64,000 nucleotides of DNA from Phenylobacterium koreense (GTDB lineage: Bacteria > Pseudomonadota > Alphaproteobacteria > Caulobacterales > Caulobacteraceae). A program made the translations under genes and the position numbers. This document shows, one piece after another, positions 16,330-25,025 of this stretch. A model generated the notes under the pieces. It saw only the letters and a program-made list of their open reading frames with translations. It was not told the DNA's origin and searched no databases. The stretch's first letter is position 1. Every line of letters begins with the position of its first letter. The DNA is taken from the NCBI RefSeq assembly GCF_040545335.1, contig NZ_JBEPLU010000004.1:57696-121695 (forward strand), given 5' to 3'.

Positions 16330-17322
16330 TCAGTTCGCGCGCGTTTCGGCCGCCTGGGCCCTGGCCCAATCGAGCGCCGCGGTCATGGAATCGCAGCGTT
16401 GTGTCAGAGTCGAGGCGCTGGTCCAGCAGGACATGAACCGGCTGATCTTTCCGTAGCTGTTGTCGAGCACCGCATGGGGAATGCCCAGCAACAGCGAAAT
16501 GATATGCGTGTGGAGGCGGTCGGTCACTACCGCGCGCCCGGTGGCCAGCAGGCTCGCGCCCCGCCGCACGCGCGCCTCGGCGGCGGCGTTGAACATGCCC
16601 AGCCGCGAGCGCCCGCTCGCTGCGCCGTTCAGCGCGCCCATGGCCTTGACCATCTTGAGCTCGAGCTTCGGTTCGCCCAGCCAGTCGGCCACGCGCAGGT
16701 CAGGACCGGTGCGGACCGCGTCGCCCAGCTCCACCCGCTCGACATCGGTGCGCAGCAGGCACAGCACATCGACTTCCGGCGACGCCGGCCGCACGATCGG
16801 CCCGATGAAGAAGGCCATGTCCGGGCAGAGGATGGTCTCGCAGGGGAAGTGCTTCCGGGCGAGCTCCAGCGACTCCCGGTCCCGCACGAACAGCGTGAAC
16901 TTGCCGTGTCGCTCGATCACCCGCGTGGTCTCCGCCAGCTTCTCGGGAGAGGCGAAATGGATCGATTGCGGAAGCTGGATGATTTCGCGATCCGGGCAGA
17001 GCTCCATCAGCCGGTTGCGGAAGGCCTGGTGATGGGGCCAGACGTCGCCGAAATTGCCGCCGCCATGGATGAAGATCGGCCCCTGGGGGCAGCGCCTCTG
17101 CAACTCCTCCATGGAGAAGTCGCCCAGCGAGCAGACATAGGACGGGGGCTCCGGCGCATGCTGGCGCAGATAGGCCATCTCGCCGGCCCAGATCGCGGAA
17201 TCGCCGACGTTCGAGTGATTGGGGAAGTCCACCAACGCATAGGGCGCATCGGTGGTGAACGGCGCCAGGGCTTGTCTTGCGATCCCCGAAAGTTCGGCGA
17301 TCAGGCCGGCATCAGCCGCCAT
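16330..17322 (-). CDS. Polysaccharide pyruvyltransferase family protein
   Basis: The product has 330 residues, with a strong GGAGGT site before the ATG. The family features are NHSNVGDSAIWAGEMAYL near the N-terminus, GPIFIHGGGNFGDVWP, and a C-terminal VVTDRLHTHIISLLLGIPHAVLDN with the conserved DRLH. Members such as ExoV and EpsO transfer pyruvate from phosphoenolpyruvate to sugar residues as a ketal, adding negative charge to the polymer. It is first in a two-gene minus-strand unit with the GT2 gene. Confidence 0.88.
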   Translation of the reverse strand: MAADAGLIAELSGIARQALAPFTTDAPYALVDFPNHSNVGDSAIWAGEMAYLRQHAPEPPSYVCSLGDFSMEELQRRCPQGPIFIHGGGNFGDVWPHHQAFRNRLMELCPDREIIQLPQSIHFASPEKLAETTRVIERHGKFTLFVRDRESLELARKHFPCETILCPDMAFFIGPIVRPASPEVDVLCLLRTDVERVELGDAVRTGPDLRVADWLGEPKLELKMVKAMGALNGAASGRSRLGMFNAAAEARVRRGASLLATGRAVVTDRLHTHIISLLLGIPHAVLDNSYGKISRFMSCWTSASTLTQRCDSMTAALDWARAQAAETRAN

Positions 17323-17500
17323 GCACTACCTCCGTCAGAGCCGCGACGCAGCCATCGCGGCGGATACTCGCCCTAGGCCTTGGCCTGTTGCGAGCTGCTG
17401 CGCAAGCTCCTGTTATGGTGAAGCTTTTTGTTTCGCTCAACGCCCACTCCGTGACCACAAAGGCCACGCCTTGGGCCCATTTCGGCTGCTTTAGCGGCGT

Positions 17501-17524
17501 TTGACGACATAACGACGATAGACG
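17501..17524 (+). promoter_or_regulatory. Candidate housekeeping-type promoter for the flippase gene
   Basis: TTGACG (17501-17506) is followed ten bases later by GATAGACG, which loosely fits the alphaproteobacterial sigma-70 pattern. The element lies in the divergent gap between the pyruvyltransferase and flippase genes, about 65 bases before the ATG at 17589. The -10 match is weak. Confidence 0.3.
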
Positions 17525-17588
17525 TTGCCATCGCGCGAAACCCGCCTGATCTTGGCGCGCCCATCGCCCCGGGAGATTGCAGAAGTAC

Positions 17589-19073
17589 ATGGCACAATCG
17601 CCCAGATTGGCGCGTCGGGCCACCGCATCGGTGTTTTGGTCGTTCCTGCGTTTCGGTAGCGACCAGGTCTTCAATTTCGTCGTCTTCGTCGTCATGGCGC
17701 GGCTGCTGTCGACGGCGGACTTCGGGCTCTTCGTCGTGGCCTTCGTCTATGCCGAGGTTGGCAAGATCATCGCCTCGGGCGGGCTGGTGAGCTGCCTCTA
17801 TCGCGCGCCGGAAGTGACGCCGCGGCTGGCCGACACGATCTTCTGGAGCAATCTCGGCCTCGCCTCAGTGTTCGCGCTGGGCGGCCTGGTCCTGCAGCAG
17901 CCCATCGCCGACGCGCTAGGCCGGCCAGAGGGCGGGACGGTGGTGGCCGCGCTCGGCTTCGTGGTGCCGGTCACCGCCCTGGGCGCCAGCCACATGTCGC
18001 GCAATCTGCGTGAGTTCGGCCACAAGTCGCTGGCTCTGCGCTCTCTGCTCAGCGGCCTGATCGGCGGCGGCCTGGCGGTGGTCGCGGCCTGGAACGGCTT
18101 TGGCGTCTGGAGCCTGGTGGTGCAACGCTACGCCGCCGAGATCATCAACACCCTAGTGGCCTGGCGCGCCTTCCGCTGGCGGCCGGGATTTCGCTTCTCG
18201 CTGGCGACCCTGCGCGAGCAGGCCCCGCTGGGCGGCAATGTCGCCCTGTCGCAACTGGTCATCCTGTTTATTTCTCGGACGCAGGACCTGATCATCTCGC
18301 ACGCCCTCGGCGCGGGGGCGGTCGGGGTCTATCGGACCGCTTGGAAGTCCACCGAACTGCTCGCTCAAGGCACGATCACGCCGTTCTCGACCGTGGCCCT
18401 GCCCACCCTCGCCAAGCTGCAGTCGGACGAGAACGCGTTCCGGAGAGCGTATTTGCGGATCGTGGCGATCAGCGGCGCGATCTCGTTCCCCTGCATCGTC
18501 GGCTTCGGCCTGCTGGCCAACGAGCTGATCCCGCTGATCTATGGGGAGAAATGGGCCCCCAGCATTCCGGTGGCCCAGGCCCTGACCTTCCTGGTCGTAC
18601 CCTACGCGCTGAACTTCTTCGCCGACCCGGCGCTGACGGCGCTGGGCCGTTCGGGCGTCATCGTGCGGCTGGCGGTCGTGCAGCTCGTCGGCACCATCGT
18701 CTTCTGCTCCCTGGCCGCGCCGTTCGGGCTGAGGGCGATCGCCATCGCCTATGTGGTGCGCTCCTACCTGACGCTGGCCCTGCAACTCCTGATGTTCCAG
18801 CGCGCCACCGGCGTGGCCGCCACCAAGGTCCTGCGCTCGATCCTGCCGCAGGTGTCCGCCGCCGCCGCCATGGCCGTGGCGGTGACGGCCTTCTCGACCC
18901 TGCGGGACGCCTTCCCCAATGGCTGGCTCTATGTCGCCTGCGCGGTGGTGCTGGGCGCTGCGGTCTATGTTCCGGTGTTGGCGCTGATGGCGGGCCCGGC
19001 TCGCGCCGAAGCCCTGGCGGAGGCTCGGCGATTCATTTCCGAGGGGCGCAGGCCAACTTCGGAAAAGGCCTGA
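17589..19073 (+). CDS. Polysaccharide flippase, MOP/Wzx family
   Basis: Product of 494 residues with about 12-14 hydrophobic helices. The N-terminal ATASVFWSFLRFGSDQVFNF and ARLLSTADFGLFVVAFVY are typical of Wzx/ExoT-like polysaccharide transporters; FADPALTALGRSGVIVRL and SYLTLALQLLMF occur later. It would move the undecaprenyl-linked repeat unit across the inner membrane to the polymerase. The ATG at 17589 is preferred; a TTG 12 bases earlier has the GGGAG motif too close. It heads the right-hand plus-strand group of the locus. Confidence 0.88.
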   Translation: MAQSPRLARRATASVFWSFLRFGSDQVFNFVVFVVMARLLSTADFGLFVVAFVYAEVGKIIASGGLVSCLYRAPEVTPRLADTIFWSNLGLASVFALGGLVLQQPIADALGRPEGGTVVAALGFVVPVTALGASHMSRNLREFGHKSLALRSLLSGLIGGGLAVVAAWNGFGVWSLVVQRYAAEIINTLVAWRAFRWRPGFRFSLATLREQAPLGGNVALSQLVILFISRTQDLIISHALGAGAVGVYRTAWKSTELLAQGTITPFSTVALPTLAKLQSDENAFRRAYLRIVAISGAISFPCIVGFGLLANELIPLIYGEKWAPSIPVAQALTFLVVPYALNFFADPALTALGRSGVIVRLAVVQLVGTIVFCSLAAPFGLRAIAIAYVVRSYLTLALQLLMFQRATGVAATKVLRSILPQVSAAAAMAVAVTAFSTLRDAFPNGWLYVACAVVLGAAVYVPVLALMAGPARAEALAEARRFISEGRRPTSEKA

Positions 19074-19272
19074 GCGCGAAAAAGGTTTCCCGGAGAGGCA
19101 GCAAGTAGAAAGGAGCCGGCGTTTCGCCAGGATATTCGGCTCGTCCTGCGCAATATGAGAACAGTCGCCTCGGAATAGCTTGGCTGTATGAGATTTCGCA
19201 CGGCTGAGATTGATTTTTCCTGCGGCGCGAACCTCTAAAGGAGCGAGCCTGAGCGGGACCTGCAGACCACGA

Positions 19273-20478
19273 ATGATCATCGCCGTCGCCAATGTGAAGT
19301 TCAGTCCCAATCTGGGCGACGGCCTGCTGGCCGAGTGCCTGGAGGCCGAGCTTGCGCGGGGGGGCGCCCAAGCCCTCGCCATCGACATCGCCGGCCGCGA
19401 AGCCTTCGGCGAAGGCCTGCGCAATCGCCGCGCCATCCTGAGCCTGCTGGAGATGGCGCCTGGGCCTGTGCGCCGCGCCGGCGTCGGCGCGGCGCTCGGC
19501 CTGATGGTGAAACGGCGCCTGCGGCCGCGGTGGCGCGAGCGGCTGGCGCAGGCCGACGCCCTGGTCGTGGGCGGGGGTAATCTGCTGGCCGACGCCGACC
19601 TCAACTTTCCGACCAAGATCGACGGCGTCCTGGCCGAGGCCGCCGCCGCCAGCCTGCCGATCGGCGTCTATGGCGTGGGGGTTTCCGACAACTGGTCGAA
19701 GCGAGGCCAGGCCCTGTTCGAGCGGGCGATGACCGCAGGCCGGCTCACCCATGTGGCGGTGCGCGATCCGCTGTCCAAGGAGATCTGGGATCGCCGGCTG
19801 GGCCGCGCCGGGGTCCGCCCCGCGGAGGTCGCGCCCGATCCGGCGGTCCTCGCCGCCAGGCACTTCCCGAAGGTCGCCAAGCTGCCCGGCCCGCCGCGCG
19901 TCGGCCTTGGCGTCACCAACCCGCTGGCGCTGCGCTACCATGCCGCCGGCTTCAAGCTGCGCGACGAAGCCTTCGCCGCCTGGATGGCGCAGCTCGCGGC
20001 CGCGATGGCGGCGGAGGGCTGGAAGGTCGTCCTCTTCACCAACGGCAGCCCGGAGGATCGCGAGTATCTCGAGACCCTGGCGCCGGCCACGTGCGCGGCG
20101 GCGCCCGACGCGATCTCGGTCCAGCCCGCCTTCGACCGGCCGAGCGAAATGGCCGCCTTCCTCTCGGGCTGCGACCTCGTCCTGGCGCATCGGATGCACG
20201 CCTGCATCACCGCCTACGCCTACCAGGTCCCGCACATCGGCTTCGCCTGGGACCGCAAGCTGCTCAGCTTCTTCGAGTCCGTCGGCCGTCGCGACTTCGT
20301 GGCCTCGGCAGGGGAGGCGAGCGTCGACGAGGTGCTGGCCCTCGCCCGGCGCGCCCTGGAGGAGGGGATCGATCCCGCCGTTCACGCCGCCCAGGTCCGT
20401 GCGGCCGAAAGGGGCGTCGCCGCCCTGGCCGCCTCCTTTGCGCCGCGCTCGCTCGCCGCCGCGGAGGCCGGCCGATGA
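19273..20478 (+). CDS. Polysaccharide pyruvyltransferase family protein (second copy)
   Basis: The product has 401 residues. It shows the family layout: SPNLGDGLLAECLEAEL at the N-terminus (equivalent to the NxGD motif), ALVVGGGNLLADADLNFP in the middle, and DLVLAHRMHACITAYAYQVPHIGFAWD with the HRMH variant of the DRLH motif. It is only distantly like the protein at 16330. It may pyruvylate a second sugar, or act on a different acceptor. The ribosome-binding site before the ATG is weak; AAAGGAG about 30 bases upstream leaves a slightly longer start possible. It overlaps the next gene by 4 bases (ATGA). Confidence 0.82.
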   Translation: MIIAVANVKFSPNLGDGLLAECLEAELARGGAQALAIDIAGREAFGEGLRNRRAILSLLEMAPGPVRRAGVGAALGLMVKRRLRPRWRERLAQADALVVGGGNLLADADLNFPTKIDGVLAEAAAASLPIGVYGVGVSDNWSKRGQALFERAMTAGRLTHVAVRDPLSKEIWDRRLGRAGVRPAEVAPDPAVLAARHFPKVAKLPGPPRVGLGVTNPLALRYHAAGFKLRDEAFAAWMAQLAAAMAAEGWKVVLFTNGSPEDREYLETLAPATCAAAPDAISVQPAFDRPSEMAAFLSGCDLVLAHRMHACITAYAYQVPHIGFAWDRKLLSFFESVGRRDFVASAGEASVDEVLALARRALEEGIDPAVHAAQVRAAERGVAALAASFAPRSLAAAEAGR

Positions 20479-21704
20479 TCGAGCGCATCGTCGTCGTCAA
20501 CGACGCCTCCCTCGCCAAGGGCGGCGCCACCGGGCTTTCCCTGACCTCGGCCCTGGCGTTCCGCAAGCGCGGCTTCGCGGTCACCCTGCTGACCGGCGAC
20601 GCCGGCCAGAACCCGGAGCTGGCGGAGGCCGGCGTCGAGGTCGTCGCCCTCGGCCAGGACCGCCTGCTGTCCTCGCCCATGCACAAGGTGCTGCTGAGCG
20701 CGCTCTACAACGGTGCGGCCAGGCGGATGGTCGCCGACTGGATCGCCCGCAACGATACGCCGGGCACCGTCTATCACCTGCACGGCTGGGCCCAGATCCT
20801 GTCGCCCTCGGTGTTCCAGGCGCTGAAGCCGGTGTCGGGCCGCCTGGTGCTCTCGGCCCACGACTTCTTCCTGGTGTGTCCCAATGGCGCGTTCGCATTC
20901 CTCAACACCGGGGCCGTGTGCTCGCTGACGCCGATGTCCGGGGCCTGCATCAAGGCCAACTGCGACCGCCGCAGCTATGCCCACAAGCTCTGGCGGGTGG
21001 CCCGGCAGTCCGTCCGCCAGTCTCTGTTCGACCTCAAGCGCGAGGCGCCGCCGGTGCTCGCCATCCACGAGGCGATGCGCCCCTTCCTGGTCCGCGGCGG
21101 GGTTCCGGAACATGCGGTCCGCACCGTGCCGAACCCGGTCCGTCCGTTCCTGACCGAGCGCGCCCCGGTCGAGGCCAACCGCGAATTCCTGTTCATCGGC
21201 CGGCTCGAGGACGGCAAGGGCCCCGACCTCGCCGCCGCGGCCGCCCGCCGGGCCGGCGCGCCGCTGCGCATCATCGGCGATGGCCCCATGCGCGCGAAGC
21301 TCGAGCAGGACTATCCCGAGGTGATCTTCGCCGGCCGGCGCAGCTTCGAGGAGATCGGCCCCCTGGCCGCCCAGGCGAGGGCCCTGGTCATGCCCAGCCG
21401 CTATCCCGAGCCCTACGGCCTGGTCGCCGCCGAGGCCCTGTGGAGCGGCCTCCCGGTGATCGCCGCCGACACCGCTTTTCTCGCACCCGATATCGTCGCC
21501 GCCGGGGCCGGCTTCTCGGCCCCGCCGCGGGACGAGGCCGCCTTGGCCGAAGCCATGACGCGTCTGCAGGACGACGACCTGGCGCGCAGCATGAGCATCG
21601 CCGCCTTCGAACGGACCCGCGCCATCGGCCTGTCGCCCGACGCCTGGATCTCGGCCCTGATCGACGCCTACGAGGAGCGCCTGAGGCTGCCTCGCGCCGC
21701 CTAG
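20475..21704 (+). CDS. Glycosyltransferase, GT4 family
   Basis: Product of 409 residues; the start overlaps the previous stop as ATGA, so the two are translationally coupled. The N-terminal part has VVVNDASLAKGGATGLSLTSA and a conserved AHDFFLVCPNGAF; a Cys-rich stretch (CSLTPMSGACIKANCDRR) is typical of one GT4 subgroup. The GT-B C-terminal domain contains FLFIGRLEDGKGPDL and SRYPEPYGLVAAEALWSGLPVIA (E-P-Y-G-L-V-A-A-E). It would extend the repeat unit on the cytoplasmic face. Its TAG stop and the stop of the convergent RTX gene share the same CTAG. Confidence 0.88.
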   Translation: MIERIVVVNDASLAKGGATGLSLTSALAFRKRGFAVTLLTGDAGQNPELAEAGVEVVALGQDRLLSSPMHKVLLSALYNGAARRMVADWIARNDTPGTVYHLHGWAQILSPSVFQALKPVSGRLVLSAHDFFLVCPNGAFAFLNTGAVCSLTPMSGACIKANCDRRSYAHKLWRVARQSVRQSLFDLKREAPPVLAIHEAMRPFLVRGGVPEHAVRTVPNPVRPFLTERAPVEANREFLFIGRLEDGKGPDLAAAAARRAGAPLRIIGDGPMRAKLEQDYPEVIFAGRRSFEEIGPLAAQARALVMPSRYPEPYGLVAAEALWSGLPVIAADTAFLAPDIVAAGAGFSAPPRDEAALAEAMTRLQDDDLARSMSIAAFERTRAIGLSPDAWISALIDAYEERLRLPRAA

Positions 21705-23953
21705 AGGATGAAGTCGTCGGCCGTCGGGATCGCCGGGCCCATGACCTTGATCATGAACTCCGAGGCTCCGTCGCCGTTGATGTCGCCCTTGACCACGTAG
21801 CCGCCTGCCTCCGGCGCGGCCATCACCTCGCCGGGCTTCTTGGTGTACCAGGTCACGAAGGTGAAAGGCTGGTCTCCGGCCAGGCTGGTCCGCGCGTCTA
21901 TCCCCGAGATGTCGATCTTGTCCCCTTCGAACCGGTCGAAGTCGGTGATCAGGTCCCGCGCCGTTCCCGTGCCCGTGGAATCGGAGGTGAAGCGGAACAC
22001 GAACAGGTCCGCGCCGTCTCCGCCGGTCAGGGTGTCGCCGCCGTGGCTGCCGGTCAGGGTGTCGGCGCCCGCGCCGCCGAAGATGCTGTCGGCCCCGTCG
22101 GCCCCGACGATGCGGTTGTCGCCCGCGGCGCCGCTCAGCGTGTCGGAGGAGGGCGAACCGGTCAGGTTCTCGATATTGACCAGGGCGTCGGTGGTCGTGC
22201 TGCTGACGGCCTGGAAGTCCTCCCTGGCCAGATCGACGTTCACGGCCAGCCTGGCGGTCGCATAGGAGACCGTGTCCACGCCTTCGCCGCCGTCCATCAG
22301 GTTCAGGCCCGCGCCGCCGATCAGCATCTCGTCCCGCGCCGTGCCGATCAGGGTGTCGTCGCCTTCGGTCCCGATCAGCTTGGGCGGGGCGCTGATCCCC
22401 GGCTCGGGGCCGTCGTACTTGAGAAGCTGGATCAGGTAGTTGGTGGAGTCGCCGTTGACGGTCTGGTTGGGGCCGACCGCGAAGTCGAGCACGTCGCCCA
22501 CCTGCAGGTTCACATAGAGGCCGCGCAGCTCGTAGCTCTGGGTGACCAGGGCGTTGAAGATCTCGCGGCCGTTCAGCAGGATGTGCAGGTCGACGCCGTC
22601 GCCTTCGAGCGTCGACTTGCTCCAGTTTCCGGTGACCTCGACCTTCTGCGCGGGCTCGGAGGTGAAGCGCGCGACCGCCTGGATAGGATTGGCCCCGCTC
22701 CCGGCCGGAGAGAGGTTGTCGGCGTTGATCCGCAGCGGCTGGTACCAGACCGACCCGATATAGGAGGTCCACTCCCAGTCGACCTGCCCGAGGGGGTGCG
22801 TCATCCCGTCCACGGTCCGCGCGAAGTAGCCCCACTCGCCTTCGCCGTATTCCATCAGGCTGTCGGCGACCACCGGGCTTTCGCCGAGCTGATAGGTGAA
22901 GTCGCCCTGCAGCACGACCGGGCTCATCGAGAGCTGGGTCGGTGTTTCGATCGGCCGCCCGCTTGAATCCAGGGCGCGCACCTCGCCGGTGATCGCGATC
23001 TCGCGGGGCGCGCCCCACATCACATAGGTGTTCTCGCCGAAGCGATAGACCAGGGAGAGGTCGTCGCTGGTCTCCACCTGCACGGCGTCGCCCAGGGGCA
23101 GCAGTTCGCGCTGGGCGAATTCGAAAGCGGCCGCCGCCGGCTTCGGCGCGCCGGAGGTCTCGAACAGGCCCATGTTGCGGAACCAGGCCTCGTCCTGCAG
23201 CGCGTACCAGTAGCTCTCGGCCACATGCGAGGAACTGAGCATGGTGACCATCTTCACCAGATAGTCCGGGGCCGCGGCCGGATCGACGAACTCGTTCCCG
23301 AACTCGGTGGCGTAGACCGGCTTGGCGCCCCCGAACCGCTCCATCACCTCGTTCAGATGGCGCAGCTCGTCGTCCACGTGTTCGGGCGAGTTGCGGTATG
23401 GATGCAGGGCCACACCATCCATGTAATCGAGCGCGCCTTGCTCGAAGAGGTCCTCCAGGTAGCCCGTGGCGACCGAATGCGCGGCGCCGCCGAGGATCTC
23501 GACCTCCGGATGGAACGGCTTGACGGTTGCATAGACCGTCTTGAGCAGCTCGGTGTAGTAATATGGCCTGTCTGTGGTGACCGGGCCGACAATGAAGTTG
23601 TCGGCGTTGAATTCATTCCAGATCTCGACTTCCTGTACGAGGTCGCCGTACTTGTCGAGTACTTCCAATATATAGTTTGCGTATGCTTGGCGGCCTTCCG
23701 GCGTGTATGGGGTCAGGCCGCTGTCGTACAGCGTATTGGTGCCGGCGAAGGTCAGCATCGTGCCAATCCCCAGCGACTCCGCCCGGTTCATGTAATCCGT
23801 ATACGCGTGAGGAAAATCGTAGACGTCGGGGGTCTTCTCTGCGCCGCCCCAAGGCTGCGCGTCGCGGATTTCCGAGACCCCTAACGCCTTCGCCTTGCGG
23901 AGAAGCGAGAGGTCCCATCCCTGCGGGAAATGTGTTTGCACGCCAAATTGCAT
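21701..23953 (-). CDS. Clan GH-A glycosidase-like protein with C-terminal RTX secretion module
   Basis: The product has 750 residues. Residues 1-300 form a TIM-barrel glycosidase of clan GH-A (GH39/GH5-like) with acid/base E114 in WNEFN and nucleophile E217 in YATEFGNE. Residues about 400-520 resemble a carbohydrate-binding module (VEVTGNWSK, GDVLDFAVGPNQTVNGDST). Residues about 523-650 hold calcium-binding RTX nonapeptides (GADGADSIFGGAGADTL), followed by a peptidase-M10-C-like end (LITDFDRFEGDKIDISGID). There is no N-terminal signal peptide, which fits type I secretion. It may cut or remodel the exopolysaccharide outside the cell. No clear Shine-Dalgarno sequence precedes the ATG. Confidence 0.85.
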   Translation of the reverse strand: MQFGVQTHFPQGWDLSLLRKAKALGVSEIRDAQPWGGAEKTPDVYDFPHAYTDYMNRAESLGIGTMLTFAGTNTLYDSGLTPYTPEGRQAYANYILEVLDKYGDLVQEVEIWNEFNADNFIVGPVTTDRPYYYTELLKTVYATVKPFHPEVEILGGAAHSVATGYLEDLFEQGALDYMDGVALHPYRNSPEHVDDELRHLNEVMERFGGAKPVYATEFGNEFVDPAAAPDYLVKMVTMLSSSHVAESYWYALQDEAWFRNMGLFETSGAPKPAAAAFEFAQRELLPLGDAVQVETSDDLSLVYRFGENTYVMWGAPREIAITGEVRALDSSGRPIETPTQLSMSPVVLQGDFTYQLGESPVVADSLMEYGEGEWGYFARTVDGMTHPLGQVDWEWTSYIGSVWYQPLRINADNLSPAGSGANPIQAVARFTSEPAQKVEVTGNWSKSTLEGDGVDLHILLNGREIFNALVTQSYELRGLYVNLQVGDVLDFAVGPNQTVNGDSTNYLIQLLKYDGPEPGISAPPKLIGTEGDDTLIGTARDEMLIGGAGLNLMDGGEGVDTVSYATARLAVNVDLAREDFQAVSSTTTDALVNIENLTGSPSSDTLSGAAGDNRIVGADGADSIFGGAGADTLTGSHGGDTLTGGDGADLFVFRFTSDSTGTGTARDLITDFDRFEGDKIDISGIDARTSLAGDQPFTFVTWYTKKPGEVMAAPEAGGYVVKGDINGDGASEFMIKVMGPAIPTADDFIL

Positions 23954-24323
23954 ATTAGAAGACCGCTACGCGTATTGTGAGTGTGCAATTACAGTTAAAA
24001 TGCTGTTCGTGCTCGAACTTCTGGGCTGTCGTGAATTGTGTAACGACGCGTGGTGGATTTAGTTTTCTCCAGAATTGTGTATTTTCCGAGACGAATGTCG
24101 TCAACGCATCAGTTGTAAACTGTACCTCATTTCATAGAAGCTGATTTGGTTCCGTCACGGTCAAGCTAAAGGCGGACCATGCCGTGTGCCTGTGCAGCTT
24201 TGCCGTTTGGCGCCGCAGTAAGTGGCGCCGTGAAGCGCAGCCGTAGATTTTCCAGACGGCCAAGCTCAACCGCCGTTTGACTTGTCATAAAAGATTGCGA
24301 CCCTGACATTCGCTACGAGTTTG
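23954..24323. promoter_or_regulatory. Divergent regulatory region between the RTX glycosidase and the initiating sugar transferase
   Basis: About 370 bases without a gene and richer in A+T than its surroundings. It holds a 10-base direct repeat GAATTGTGTA (24033-24042 and 24072-24081), and the GTTTGGCGCC/GTAAGTGGCGCC pair at 24205-24229. Both flanking genes face outward from this region, so it must contain two promoters; I could not place -10/-35 elements confidently. Confidence 0.6.
24205..24229. promoter_or_regulatory. Paired GGCGCC operator candidate upstream of the initiating transferase
   Basis: GTTTGGCGCC (24205-24214) and GTAAGTGGCGCC (24218-24229) are separated by GCA. The same two words, with one base changed and the order reversed, are present at 2094-2125 before the first gene of the locus. 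The site is about 95 bases before the ATG at 24324. Confidence 0.45.
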
Positions 24324-25016
24324 ATGGGTGAACTGATGTCGCAGGCCAAGGTTATCCGACCTGAACTCAACACCACCAACGCCTCAGTCAGAACACGGAG
24401 AATCGTTAATTTCGAAGCCGAGTACTTTCTGAACGCGCTTATTGCCCTCGGGGCCCTGGTCTTCCTGGCGCCGCTCATGATCGTGGTGGCGCTTGCGGTG
24501 TACCTGCAGGACGGCGGCCCGATTTTCTTCGCCCACCGGCGTATCGGCAAGGACGGACGCGCGTTCCCGTGCCTGAAATTCCGCAGCATGGCCGTCGACG
24601 CCGAAGCGCGCCTGAAGCAGTTGCTGGCCACCGATCCGGCTGCGCGCGCCGAATGGACCGCCAGCCACAAGCTGAAGGTCGATCCCCGCGTCACCCCGCT
24701 CGGCGACTTCCTGCGCCGGTCCAGCCTCGATGAGTTGCCGCAGCTCTTCAACGTGCTCCGCGGCGAGATGAGCCTGGTCGGCCCGCGCCCGGTGGTCCAT
24801 GCCGAGTCCGCCCACTACGGCCATTGGTTCGAAATCTACTGCTCGGTGCGCCCGGGCATCACCGGCCTCTGGCAGGTCAGCGGCCGCAGCGACGTCTCCT
24901 ACCGCCAGCGCGTCGCGCTCGACGTCCTCTATGTCCGCCGCAAGTGCCTGGCCATGGACTTCGGCATCCTCGTGCAGACGGTGCCGGCCGTGTTCATGCG
25001 GCGGGGGTCCTGCTAG
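24324..25016 (+). CDS. Undecaprenyl-phosphate sugar phosphotransferase (WcaJ/ExoY-type)
   Basis: Product of 230 residues. One hydrophobic segment near residues 35-58 precedes the bacterial sugar-transferase core: GPIFFAHRRIGKDGRAFPCLKFRSM, DFLRRSSLDELPQLFNVLRGEMSLVGPRPV, and VRPGITGLWQVSGRSDVSYRQRVALD. These carry the conserved DE pair and the PRP motif. It transfers a sugar-1-phosphate (commonly glucose or galactose) to undecaprenyl phosphate and starts each repeat unit at the inner membrane. Starts at 24324 and 24336 are both possible; GGTGA lies before the second. Confidence 0.9.
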   Translation: MGELMSQAKVIRPELNTTNASVRTRRIVNFEAEYFLNALIALGALVFLAPLMIVVALAVYLQDGGPIFFAHRRIGKDGRAFPCLKFRSMAVDAEARLKQLLATDPAARAEWTASHKLKVDPRVTPLGDFLRRSSLDELPQLFNVLRGEMSLVGPRPVVHAESAHYGHWFEIYCSVRPGITGLWQVSGRSDVSYRQRVALDVLYVRRKCLAMDFGILVQTVPAVFMRRGSC

Positions 25017-25025
25017 GCGCTCGCC

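Noticed and set aside
17312..17695. A 127-residue minus-strand frame in the flippase upstream region
   Set aside because: It overlaps the flippase 5' end and the promoter region and carries no family features.
22000..22400. A tandem DNA repeat within the RTX gene
   Set aside because: The repetition is in the protein (glycine/aspartate nonapeptides) and is not an array of near-identical DNA units.
19751..23018. Long open frames on both strands across the glycosyltransferase and RTX genes
   Set aside because: They read Arg/Pro-rich shadow sequence and conflict with genes that show family motifs.
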